Positions 1 through 10,303 of a stretch of 64,000 bases of DNA are shown here, in pieces. Numbering within the stretch: position 1 is the first letter of the stretch; every line of letters starts with the position of its first letter. Under the pieces are notes generated by a model. It ran no database searches and was not told the DNA's origin. It saw only the letters and a list, made by a program, of their open reading frames with translations. A program made the translations under genes and the position numbers. Origin of the DNA: Musa acuminata AAA Group (lineage: Eukaryota; Streptophyta; Magnoliopsida; Zingiberales; Musaceae). The stretch lies in contig NC_088342.1 in the NCBI RefSeq assembly GCF_036884655.1, forward strand, positions 34,910,001-34,974,000, given 5' to 3'.

Positions 1-1684
1 CCATACAAGTGTCGATTGTTTTCGGAAGACTGTTACTTTTTCACCTCTAGATCAACCACCTTTCAAGTTCATTGGGATTCAAGAAAAGTTCCCTTCTATT
101 ATTTCAGCCTTGAGTGCTACCCAACTATTACTGAAGGGATGTCAGGGATACTTGGCCTTTATTTTTGGAGAAGAATCTAAGAAGCCAGTATTAAAGGACA
201 TCCCCATTGTACGGATTTTTCATATGTTTTTCCTGAAGATCTACTTGCACTGCCACCAAATAGACAGATTGAATTTACAATTGATCTTCTACCTGGTACT
301 GCACCTATTTCTAAACCTCCATATAGAATGGCACCAATTGAGTTGGAGGAGTTAAAGAAACAGATCCAAGAGCTTTTGGACAAGGGTTTTATTTGACCTA
401 GTGTATCACCTTGGGGTGCCCCTGTCCTATTTGTGAAGAAGAAAGATGGATCTATGCGACTATGCATCGATTATAGACAACTCAACCAAGTGACCATAAA
501 GAATAAATATCCTCTTCCTCGAATAGATGACCTGTTTGATCAACTTCAAGGTACTCAGGTATACTCAAATATTGATTTGAGATCCGGGTATCATCAACTA
601 AAGATAAGAGAAGGAGACATACAGAAAACTGCCTTTAGAACAAGATATGGTTATTATGAATTCTTAGTAATGCCTTTTGGACTCACAAATGCACCAGGTG
701 CCTTCATGGATCTCATGAATAGAGTATTCCACCCTTATCTCGATAAATTTGTAATTGTATTTATTGATGATCTCTTGATCTACTCCAAAAGCATAGCAGA
801 GCATGAACACCATCTTAAGACAGTTCTGGAAATCCTAAGGCGAGAGAAACTATATGCCAAGTTAAGTAAGTGTAACTTTTGGCTCAATGAAATTATATTT
901 CTCGGTCATGTAATTTCGAGCGCTGGTATATCTGTTGACCCTCATAAGATTGAAGCTGTGATAAAATGGAAGCAGCCTTCTAATGTTTCAGAGATTAGAA
1001 GCTTCTTGGGTTTGGCTGGATACTATAGAAGATTCGTAGAAGGCTTTTAAAAAATAGCAGTACCATTGACCAAGTTGACACAAAAGAACATAAAATTCAT
1101 GTGGGATGATAAATGTCAACAAAGTTTTCAAGAATTGAAGAAGAAATTAACCAGTGCTCCTATCTTGGTGATTCCTTCAGGGGGAGAAGGTTTTGTAGTG
1201 TATAGTGATGCCTCACTACAAGAGCTTGGTTGCGTTCTAATGCAAAACGAGAGGGTAGTTGCTTATGCATCGAGGCAATTAAAGCCTCATGAAAAGAACT
1301 ATCCCTACTCATGACTTAGAGCTAGTAGCTATCATTTTTGCACTGAAAATTTGGAGGCATTATCTATATGGACAGACTTTCGAAATCTTTATAGATCATA
1401 AGAGTCTCAAATATATTTTCACACAGAAAGATTTAAATATGAGACAAAGAAGGTGGTTGGACTTTCTAAAGGATTATGATTTTAATATCAATTACCATCC
1501 TGGGAAAGCTAATGTAGTTGCTGATGCCTTAAGCAGAAATACCTATAGTCTTGTAGCCTATATGAATATTCAAAGGAATTCTATGATAACGGAGTTAGCA
1601 GACTTAAAACTTAAACTTTTATCAGAGACAAATAAAGGTTTTCTTATGTGTTTGAGCAGAATCATTTTTGGTGGAAAAGGTTAA
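1..1684 (+). pseudogene. pol: Ty3/gypsy pol remnant: end of PR linker, reverse transcriptase, RNase H
   Basis: Reverse transcriptase and RNase H of the chromovirus, which would copy element RNA into cDNA and remove the RNA strand. The RT is recognised from a [13 protein letters not shown] segment, the [11 protein letters not shown] block and the FIDD catalytic motif (codons 760-771; the usual form is YxDD, and FIDD is common in chromoviruses). The RNase H follows with YSDAS, ASRQL and the terminal NVVADALSR block. Breaks seen: TGA at 394-396, TAA at 1048-1050, and a +1 frameshift near 1300, where the frame moves between the [13 protein letters not shown] and HDLELVAI segments. The first ~240 bases are weakly conserved linker after the protease. 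Non-functional. Confidence 0.88.
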
Positions 1685-3130
1685 AGAAGGTCAAAAGGAA
1701 GATACATATCTTCAAATGATAGTTAAGGAAATAGCTCAAGGATCTAGACCTGAATTTCTCCAAGTCGAAGATGGTTCTATTACATTTCACAATCGACTTT
1801 GTGTTCCCGAAAGCCATCCAGTAAAGATGCAATTATTAGAGGAGGCACATAGATCAAAATTTAATATCCATCCCGGAACTACTAAGATGTATCGAGATTT
1901 ACGTCAAAACTATTGGTGACGTGGTATGAAGAGAGATATAGCAGAGTTTGTTTCTAAATGTCTGATATGTTAACAGGTGAAGATAGAACATCGAGTACCT
2001 GCGGGAAAGTTGCAAAGAATTTCGATTCCTGAATGGAAGTGGCAAAGAACATCGACCATGTTTCTAAAAGTTACAAATCCATAGTCACTATGGATTTTGT
2101 GACAGGATTACCCAAGACTGTGAAAGGATATGACGGAATTTGGGTAATAGTAGACAGACTTACTAAATCTGCTCACTTCCTTCTTATTAACAAGAAGTAT
2201 TCATTGGATAAACTAGCAAGCTTATATATTAAGGAAATCATTCGATATCATGGGGTGCCGGTTAGCATTATCTCAGATAGAGATCCAAGATTCACCTCTA
2301 AATTTTGGGGAAGTCTACAAAAATCTTTGGGCAAGCAGTTAAAATTTAGTACAGCTTTTCACCCCCAAACTGATGGCCAATCTGAAAGGACAATACAAAT
2401 TCTTGAAGATCTCTTAAGAGCATGTGCTTTAGACTTTGGTGGGAGTTGGGATATGCACTTGCATCTAATTGAGTTTTCTTATAATAATAGTTACCACTCT
2501 AGCATACAGATGGCTCCATTTGAAGCTCTTTATGGAAGAAAGTGCAGATCACCTGTATATTGGGATGAGGTGGGAGAACGGAAGCTTTTGGGGCCTTAGT
2601 TAATTCAAAAAGATGCTGATAATATTCGAATTATACGCCAAAGATTATTAACAGCTCAAAGTCGTCAAAAAAGTTATGCAGATCGAAGGCGAAGAGATCT
2701 AGAGTTCGAAGTTGGTGAGCACGTCTTCTTAAAGGTGTCGCCAACCAAGGGAGTTATGAGGTTTGGTCAAAGGGGAAAGTTAGCCCCAAGATTTATTGGC
2801 CCATTTGAGATCTTACAAAAGGTTGGGCCTGTAGCATACAGATTGGCATTGCCCCCGGCTTTGGCTAGCATCCATGATGTATTCCACATATCAATGCTTC
2901 GAAGATATATCAGGGATCCATCACATGTCATATCTTACCAACCTCTACAATTACGAGATGATGCCACTTTTAGAGAACAACCAACCCAGATCTTGGAAAG
3001 AAAAGAACATGTTCTAAGGAACAAAATTATACCTTTGGTAAAGATTTGTTGGCAACACCATTCAGACCAAGAGGCAACATGGGAAAGAGAAGAAGATATG
3101 CGAGAGCAGTATCCTCATCTATTCTATTAA
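1668..3130 (+). pseudogene. pol: Ty3/gypsy pol remnant: integrase with chromodomain-like tail
   Basis: Integrase, which would insert the cDNA into chromatin. In order: the zinc-binding HHCC region (EAHRSKFNIHPG to KCLIC, about 1840-1970), then the catalytic core with the first Asp in MDFVTGLP (about 2090), the second in ISDRDPRF and the Glu in DGQSERT. Next come the GPFEILQKVGPVAYRL block and a C-terminal segment (ILERKEHVLRNK to WEREEDM) typical of chromovirus chromodomain-like tails, which in the family direct integration to heterochromatin. Breaks: a stop after QNYW at 1917-1919, a stop in KCLIC-x-QVK near 1971, an aberrant stretch near 2030-2090 that changes frame, and TAG at 2597-2599. 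The last ~1 kb is otherwise well preserved. Confidence 0.9.
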
Positions 3131-3171
3131 GGTAAGCTAAATTTGGGGACCAAATTTCCTAAATTTCCTAT

Positions 3172-3184
3172 AGGAGGAGAGAAA
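3172..3184 (+). other. Polypurine tract of the Ty3/gypsy element
   Basis: A purine-only run (aggaggagagaaa) lies directly before the LTR start TGTAAT. In this family it primes plus-strand DNA synthesis. Confidence 0.75.
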
Positions 3185-3417
3185 TGTAATCACATCAAAT
3201 ATTTAAGTTAGGAATTGATTTTCTTTCCTTACTTGTTATTATAATTTAAGGAAATCTTAATCTACTTCCTTGTTTGTTGATATGAATTAAGGAAATAACT
3301 AGTAAGTATTCCAAATATGATGATATCATATTTGTTAGTATATTAAATGGAAATAATTTATATTAAATAAATATGAAAATTAAAATTTATTTCCCTTAAT
3401 AGAGGCTCACCTCCTCC

Positions 3418-3425
3418 TATTTAAA
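3418..3425 (+). promoter_or_regulatory. TATA-like box in Tekay LTR
   Basis: TATTTAAA about 235 bp into the LTR, followed by a pyrimidine-rich stretch. It is the best candidate core promoter between the U3 and R parts. Confidence 0.45.
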
Positions 3426-4634
3426 GGGAGGGATTTCTCTCCTTCGTTCCTCACCTAGTCGAGCCTGGCAGCAGGAGGAACGAGGAGTTACACCCTGTTG
3501 ACAAGAGAACGAGGAGTTACACCCTATTGACAAGAGGTAGGTTTCCCTACCTTTCTTAAAAGTTTTAGCTTTTATTTTGATTCTTTAAATGTTGAAAGTT
3601 TTATAGTTTGAAAAATGTGTATCAATTCTTTAAATGTCAATTTTTTTGTATTAAAGTAATCAGTTAAAGTTTTCATAATATTCTTTGACCCATGATTAAG
3701 GTTTTTATTGTAGAATTAAATATGTTAAAAAGGTATATGTTTTATATGATATATTTTCTATATTACAGTTTATCTTTAATCTTATCTGGATTAAAATCTT
3801 GTTAGACTAGAATATGTTATCAAAAATCCCCTTTTTTGATATTCTTTGATCTGAAATTTAAAATATATTATTCTGAGTGATTTAAAATATGATTAGAATA
3901 TGTTAAAATTTTATGTGTTGAAAACATAATTTTTATTTGAATTTAGAAAGCTATTCCTTGCATTAAAACTTATCTCCTAGTCCCTCTTTTAATGTCTTAT
4001 GATTTCTAGTCAAATTGAGAATGTTATTTCTTTGTATTAAAGTTTTTCTCCTCATCTATCTTTTAATGTATTATTATGTTTTTATTTATGTTGTTAATGG
4101 GTATATGCTATGACTAGTCCATGGGCCAGGGCTGGGCCAGTTTTATGTAATGTATGCTCAATCATGTATAATACACATGACCGGTAGATGGACTGGCTCA
4201 ATCTAGTCCAATATTATTGTTGAACTTGAGCCCAAATATTGATTGAACTAAACTAGACTTGATTAGTCTAGATCAATTCAGGGTGATTCCGAATTGATTG
4301 ACTTATTCAAGTTAGTTTAACCTAAATTGAACTTAATCTAGTCTAAATTATACTAGTCTAGGGTGGTTCCAGACCAGTTAAATAAGGATTAGAGATCAGT
4401 TCAGTTAGGCTCTAGTAAATCGAGTTCAATTGAATCGATTAAACTAGAGTTCAAGTCAATTGAGGGCTAATTTATATTATTTGATATTGATGATATTTGA
4501 AAGAGATGTTTTAAATATATTATTTCATCCAGAAATGGACATGACTAGTGTGAGATTATATTATTTTCCTACCGAGAGCAAGTAGGGCGATTCCCTTCGG
4601 GGATTAGCGGGCCGTCAGACGTGGCGGCTGAACG

Positions 4635-4806
4635 GTTCCTCCATCCGCTGTTGGGAGGAACGTGTCCCCACTTTGACGGGTGTGGGACACCACTCCATCC
4701 GCTGTTGGGAGTGTGATATGAGTTTGCCTCCATCCGCTGTTGGGAGAACATAAACTCATCCCGTAGGATAAAGCCTCTCCATCCGCTGTTGGGGGAGTGC
4801 TCCTTT
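4635..4806 (+). repeat. Array of four hairpins with identical loop and different stems
   Basis: The loop ATCCGCTGTTG occurs at 4643-4653, 4697-4707, 4732-4742 and 4781-4791. Each copy is closed by its own complementary arms: GTTCCTCC/GGAGGAAC (8 bp); CACTCC/GGAGTG (6 bp); CTCC/GGAG plus an outer ATGAGTTT/AAACTCAT; and CTCTCC/GGGGAG (one G-T) plus an outer AAAG/CTTT. The innermost CTCC...GGAG is largely shared and the outer stem differs at each site. Confidence 0.85.
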
Positions 4807-5156
4807 GGGTATTTGATATACGCCAATGGGATGATTGATTGAATTTTGATCATATATTCATCTTGATTTGACTTTTGGGGTTCCTACTCAGCGTTGCTGA
4901 ATTTTCTTTGTTTTTGATTTTCAGAGCAGCCTCCCTCTAGTACTAAATCGGATTCTAGTGGAGAGCGGACCTTCCTCTACCGCTAGGTAGAGCCACTTGG
5001 ATGACTCTTGAAGTTAACATCACTATGTTTACTTTTCTATTTGTAATTTGATGAATAAATGAATTGTAATAAATGGTTATAGATGATGAATAAAGTGATG
5101 TTTATCTATTTGGCCTGTGTGGAAATAAAAAAAAAAATTCAGGATGTGACATTTAT

Positions 5157-5343
5157 AGTGCCCTCAATCACTTATCACTCACTGAATTACTTGCTCACTG
5201 CCATCAATCATTTATGAATATTTTCAAGTTTAAATGCCTTTTTGGATACATGCTTTATCGAACGAATCTTTGAATCAACGTCGATTTTATTAAAAGCACT
5301 CATTCACCACCTCCCCCCCCCTAGTGCCAACTTAATCCTAACA
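5157..5343 (+). repeat. 5' LTR remnant of element F (3' end only)
   Basis: The last ~190 bp of a SIRE-type LTR, recognised by the C-tract (ccaccccccccctagtgcc type) and the terminal CCTAACA directly before the primer site. The rest of this LTR lies left of the Ty3/gypsy insertion, outside the window. Confidence 0.8.
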
Positions 5344-5344
5344 A

Positions 5345-5357
5345 TTGATATCAGAGC
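5345..5357 (+). other. Primer binding site, mutated (tRNA-iMet type)
   Basis: ttgatatcagagc, one base from the ttggtatcagagc of the sister copies, which matches the 3' end of initiator methionine tRNA. Confidence 0.75.
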
Positions 5358-5393
5358 GAGGTTTATCTCTTTTTGGTTTAATACCCTAGAGAG

Positions 5394-6968
5394 ATGGCTT
5401 TTGCTGGCAACCAAGAGGGTCTTTCTATCACTCGTCCTCCTATGTTCAATGGGACGGACTACATATACTGGAAAACTAGAATGAGAATCTTCTTACTTTC
5501 TATAAATTTCAATTTATGGACCATTGTTAAAAGTGATTTTGAGAAGTCTTCCAAGCAAATAAATGAATGGAATGATTTGGAAAAGAAGACTTTCTCTTTG
5601 AATGCTAAAGCGATAAACGCTTTATTTTGTGCTCTTGATAAAAACGAATTTAATCAAGTTTCAATACGTGAAACTGCACATGAGATTTGGCACACATTTA
5701 AAGTCACACACAAAAGCATAAGTAGAGTTAAAGAGTAAAAAATTAATCTTTTGGTCATAGCTATGAGTTGTTTCGTATGAAACCAAGTGAGAATATTGGA
5801 GACATATATACCCATTTTATGTATGTCATTAATGGTCTAAAAGCACTTAGTAAGTTTTTCTAATTTTGAATTTGTTAATAAGATATTAAGATCCCTTCCA
5901 AAAAGTTAGGATCCTAAAGTAATGACAATACAAGAAGCAAAATATTTTAATAACTTTTTGCTTGAAGAACTTATCGGGTTCTTGATGACCTATGAAATGA
6001 CGTGTATAACATATGATGAACTTGAGAATAGCCATCCAAAGAATAGGAAGGACATGACACTTAGAACCAAAGAAGGTCACTTGGGTGAAAACTAAGCGAT
6101 AACGATGATAATGATGATGACTTGGCACTTCTTGCAAGAAGGTTTAAAAGATTCTTAAAACTGAGCAAAACAAAACAAGACACTAGAACAAAAGTGAAGT
6201 AAAAAGGGACCAAGTAATTTGCTATGAATGTACAAAGCCGGGGCTCTTCAAAAATGAATGTCCCCTAGTAAAGAAGAAGCTACCAAAGAAAAAGAAGACG
6301 CTCAAAGCAACTTGGGACGATTCGAGTGCATCCGAAGATGAGGAGCCAACCAACAAAGAAAAAGTTGCTAATTATGCTATGATAGCATTCAATGATGAGA
6401 TAAGTAACTCAATCTAATCTCATTTAGCTTATGATGATTTACTTATCGCTTTTAATGATCTATATGATGAATGCAAGCTAGTTGGTAAAAAATATAAGTT
6501 ATTAAAAAAGGAGCATGCTTCTCTTGTTAGTAAATTTGATAAGTTAAAAAATGAGCATGATGATAGTATGTTAGCTTCTTGCACTAAGTGTGAGAAGATA
6601 GGTTCACTAAGAAAAGAAAATGTCTTACCACAAGAAATATTAGAAAAATTTAAAATAGGTAATAAATCTCTAAACATAATCCTTGCTGGCCATATTCATA
6701 GAAAGGAAGGAATTGGCTTTATGAGTAACACTCAATAAAAGCCAACCATCTTCATTAAAGGACCTACATTATATGTCTCACCTAGAGAAAAATATAATTT
6801 TTATGAAAAATATGGTCATTTTACCTACAAATGTCTATTTAAAAGGTATAGTTTACATAAATTAGTTTGGGTTTCTAAAGGAACCATAAATCACTCAATG
6901 ATAGATAGATATATTTATAAGGGACCTAAGGTTAAATAGGTACCTAAAAAAGAATCTCATTTCTTGTA
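5394..6968 (+). pseudogene. gag: gag remnant of element F
   Basis: Capsid/nucleocapsid protein that would package the element RNA. The start is the ATG at 5394, 51 bp after the LTR end, in the same context as in sister elements (MAFAGNQEG). The N-terminal part (FNGTDYIYWKTRMR, then ALFCALDKNEF and EIWHTFKVTH) is open for about 114 codons; a change near 5738 then stops the frame. Later pieces are recognisable in shifting frames: NRKDMTLRT, a first zinc knuckle with CYE and NEC near 6220-6260, an acidic SASEDEEP segment, a Lys/Glu-rich probable coiled coil (6430-6680) and a damaged second knuckle near 6800-6840. Many stops; not functional. Confidence 0.85.
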
Positions 6969-8886
6969 GATATATCTATATTCACAAGCTATGAGCAAGA
7001 GATGGTACCTTAATAGTGGATGCTCAAGGCACATGATTGGAGATCCAAACACTTCTCTAAGCTCACTAGCTAAGATGAAGGATTTGTCACATTCGGAGAC
7101 AACAACAAAAGAAAAATTATTGGCAAAGGAAATATATGTAACAAATCAAACCTTTTAATTAGAGATATGTTATTAGTAGATAGTTTAAAACATAATCTAG
7201 TTAGCATTAGTCAATTGTGTGATAAAGGATATATTATCAAATTTGAATCTAATGCTTATATCATTGAAATACCACAAAAAAATAGATCTATGATTGTCTT
7301 AAAAAATAATAATATGTATACTATTGATATTGATGATTTTTATGATGAAACATATTTTTTGGTTTAGACAATGATGCATGGCTTTGGCATAGGAGATTAG
7401 GTCATACTAGCATGAAACTAATCTCTCAAATTTCAACTAGAGAACTTGTAAAAGGAATGCCTAGCATCAAGTTTATTAAAGACAAAGTTTATGATGCATG
7501 TCAATTAGGAAAACAAATAAAAAGTAGTTTCAAATCAAAGAATCAAATAAGTATCTCTAGACCACTACAATTGATCTATATAGATTTATTTGGACCAATT
7601 GATACAATAAGCCTAGGAGGTAGTAAATATGCTTATATAATTATTGATGATTATAGTAGATACATAAAAGTAATTGCTTTAAATATTTTTTAAAATTTTG
7701 TAAATTAGTACAAAATGAAAAGGGTTTTATGATTGCCTCTATTCAAAGTGATCATGGTGGTGAATTTCAAAACCATGATTTTTAAAACTTTTATGATTCA
7801 AATGAGTATAACCATAACTTATCCACTCCAAGAAACCCTTAATGAAATAGAGTTGTTGAGAGAGAAAATATGAATTTACAAGAAATAACAAGAACCATGC
7901 TTAATGAGCATAGTCTATCCAAATATTTTTGGGCCGAAATCATTAACACGACATACTATGTCATGAACAGAGTTCTTATAAGACCATTACTTTCCAAAAC
8001 TTCTTATGAATTGTGGAACAACAAAAGACCAAATATTTTATATTTTAAAGTTTTCGATTGTAAATGTTTTATTTTAAATGAAAAATATGCCTTAGGAAAA
8101 TTTGATGAAAAATCCGATAAAGTCATTTTTCTTGGTTATTCCTCTATATCTAAAGCTTTTCGTGTCTTTAAAAAAAGAACTTTGATTATAGAGGAATCTA
8201 TTATTGTTGTGTTTAATGAGCTTCTCGAATTTAAGAAAAATAATTTTAATGATGATCTTAATTTTGATGTTTTAAATTTGAATAAGAACTCTCCTCCCCT
8301 AAGCAACTTGGATGCATCTTCTTCCAAAGAATCTTTACTTAAGGATTGGAAGTATGTAGATGCTCATCCTAAGGAGCTAATTATTGAAGATACATCAAAA
8401 TATGTTCAAACTCGCATTGTAAGTATTTAGAATTTTTGTGCTAATGCAGCCTTCTTGTCTCAAATTGAACTAAAATACATTGATAAAGCCCTGAAAGATG
8501 ATTCATGGGTCTTTGCAATGCATGAGGAATTAAATCAATTTGAGAGAAATGAGGTATAAATGCTTGTTCCTAGACCTAATGATCATTTAGTAATTGGTAC
8601 TAAATAGGTCTTTAGAAATAAGTAAAATAAACTTAGTATCGTGGTTAGAAATAAGGGTAGATTAGTGGCTAAAGTTTCAATTATGAAGAAACCTTCACTC
8701 CTATGGTTAGACTTGAAGCCATAAGGATTCTTCTTACCTATACTAGTTGAAATAAGTTTAAATTATTTCAAATGGATGTTAAAAGTGATTTTCTTAATAG
8801 CTTTATTTCTAAAGAAGTTTATGTTGAACAACCACCCGGATTTGAAAATATCATTTTTTCGAATCAAATTTTTAAGTTGTCTAAGA
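6969..8886 (+). pseudogene. pol: pol remnant of element F: protease, integrase, first part of RT
   Basis: The protease begins with KRWYLNSGCSRHM: the catalytic Asp of the family DSG motif is Asn here (AAT at 7012-7014). The integrase follows: HHCC region with HRRLGH (7386-7405), but the first Cys of the usual CDACQ is Tyr (YDACQ). Catalytic blocks are YIDLFGPI, SDHGGEF (about 7750) and RVVERE (about 7850). The stretch from 7870 to 8430 is open for 186 codons and covers the end of IN and the linker to RT. RT starts near 8480 (DDSWVFAM, EELNQFERNE) and is interrupted by stops, frameshifts and then solo LTR S1 at 8887. At least eight in-frame stops overall. Confidence 0.87.
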
Positions 8887-9565
8887 TGTTGAATCTCGGA
8901 TTTTGATGATTAAGTTAATTGTAATTTGTTTGATCTAATCTATAGGTTGAGAAAAGTATACAGGATTAACTACAATAGCAGTAGGACATAAAGCAGGTAT
9001 TGTGCTGGAGTGAAGATCGAGATTTCATTAGGAGTTCAAGAGTTCAACGGAAGTCCGGACGTTCGTCGGAAGTTCTATCGGAACCAACCGAGAAGTCCAG
9101 GAGCTTGCCAAAGAAGCTCATCGAAACTCACCAAGAAGATCATCATAAAGTCTAGGAGCTTGTTGGGAATCCGCCAGAACATTGTCAAAAGTTCGTTGGA
9201 TATTCGCCGGAAGTACGCTAGAAGCTTGCCCAAAGAGCAATTGATGCACCGGAACAAGCAGCACTATAATCATGTCTTAGTTATCATAGTTAAAGCATAA
9301 ATTAAGTTAGATTAAGAGATAATCCCACTAACTTAATTAGGGGCCAACTGGGCCCTTAACAGGGCTGAATTGAGAAAATCACTTTTAACATCCAACTTAA
9401 TATGGATTTCTGGGTGGTGGCACCGCCTGAAAGGCAGTGCCCCTGGATTTCTGGGCGGTGGTACTGCCCAGACTAGGTGATGGCACTACTCGGACTGGGC
9501 GATGGTACTACCCAGACTAGGCGATGGTACTGCTCAGACTGGGCGATGGTACTGCCTAGATTGGG

Positions 9566-9640
9566 CGGTGGTACTGTTGGCAGCAGTGCTGCTAGTAGTG
9601 GTACCACCAGCAGCAGTGCTGCCAACAGTGGTACCACCCC
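9566..9640 (+). repeat. Imperfect ~70-bp palindrome in LTR S1
   Basis: Centred on the GGTACC at 9600-9605. The left arm (ggtactgttggcagcagtgc) mirrors the right arm (gtgctgccaacagtggtacc) with a few mismatches and small indels. It sits about 140-200 bp upstream of the LTR TATA box. Confidence 0.75.
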
Positions 9641-9772
9641 TATTCGGTGGTACCACCACCCAGTGTCAGATCAGCGATGGTAGTACTGCCCAGTAATGGC
9701 AGTGGTACCACCAGTACCCCGGAATCCGGGGATGTGACACTTTTTGGCTTTAATTTTGAAGTCATTGAGGCC

Positions 9773-9780
9773 TATAAAAA
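9773..9780 (+). promoter_or_regulatory. TATA box of LTR S1
   Basis: TATAAAAA in the shared context ggccTATAAAnnncc found in all SIRE-type LTRs here. It marks the likely U3/R core promoter. Confidence 0.55.
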
Positions 9781-10303
9781 TCCCACCCTTTTCTACATGA
9801 AAGGGCATGAAAGGATTGGCTTAATCTTGAATTCTTGAGTCATAAAAGTGTTGTAAAAGTTAGAGTTCTCCTCTTTCATCTCTTAGCCTTGTAACCATCA
9901 AATAAAGAGGAGTGTGACTTGTAAGGGTTGTCTCTTAAACCCGGGAAAAGGAGAAAGTGTTGTAAAGAGGTGTTCGGTCTTCACCTATTGAAGGAACGCC
10001 TTTAGTGGATGCGGGTGACCTTGTCGGAGGAGGAATCCGAAAGTGGATGTAGGTCACCTTGATCGAACCACTCTAAATTCTAGTTTGCTTTTCATTTGTG
10101 CAATTTACTTTACTGCAAACCTCCTTAATCTTCTCTTGCACTTTTACGAAAGCTTTTAAGTTCAACTTCTCTCCGAAACTGATTGAATTGAAACCATTTT
10201 CGTCGGAATCAGTTTTAAATATAACGAATAATTTTTTAAAATCACGAAAGTTTTCCACTGTACTAATTCACCCCCCCTCTTAGTGCCACTCTTGATCCTA
10301 ACA

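Larger units (their letters stand above)
1..5151 (+). mobile_element. Ty3/gypsy chromovirus (Tekay/Del-like), 3' part
   Basis: The window opens inside this element. Seen: a degraded pol (reverse transcriptase, RNase H, integrase, C-terminal chromodomain-like tail), a polypurine tract and a 3' LTR of about 1.97 kb starting TGTAAT and ending GTGACA. The domain order RT-RH-IN and the chromodomain-like end place it among Ty3/gypsy chromoviruses; the tail resembles the Tekay/Del lineage. Its 5' LTR, gag and protease lie upstream of the window. It appears inserted in the 5' LTR of copia element F, because that LTR resumes right after position 5151. A 5-bp target duplication (TTTAT at 5152-5156) cannot be confirmed without the left end. 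Confidence 0.9.
3185..5151 (+). repeat. 3' LTR of the Tekay/Del-like element
   Basis: Begins TGTAATCACATC after the polypurine tract and ends GGATGTGACA, so it has TG...CA ends; about 1967 bp. A TATA-like TATTTAAA lies at 3418-3425. Two near-identical stretches ending in gaacgaggagttacaccct lie at about 3477-3535. The 3' half carries the four-hairpin array described separately. The left LTR is outside the window, so age cannot be estimated. Confidence 0.85.
8887..10303 (+). mobile_element. Solo LTR S1 of a SIRE-type element
   Basis: Begins TGTTGAATCTCGG, ends GATCCTAACA, 1417 bp. It is flanked by a perfect 5-bp duplication TAAGA (8882-8886 and 10304-10308), and RT of element F continues on both sides. 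A TATA box (TATAAAAA) lies at 9773-9780. No internal region is present, so this is a solo LTR from LTR-LTR recombination. It carries many GGTACC-centred palindromes (9480-9720) and the C-tract inverted repeat near its 3' end. Confidence 0.92.

Noticed and set aside
4635..4806. CRISPR-like array
   Set aside because: Spaced repeats of about 19 bp, but only four copies with uneven gaps, inside a plant LTR; the hairpin-loop explanation fits better.
4569..4853. Minus-strand 94-codon frame with repeated PNSGW
   Set aside because: The repeat is the translated hairpin-loop sequence of the Tekay LTR; it is a structural DNA/RNA repeat, not protein.
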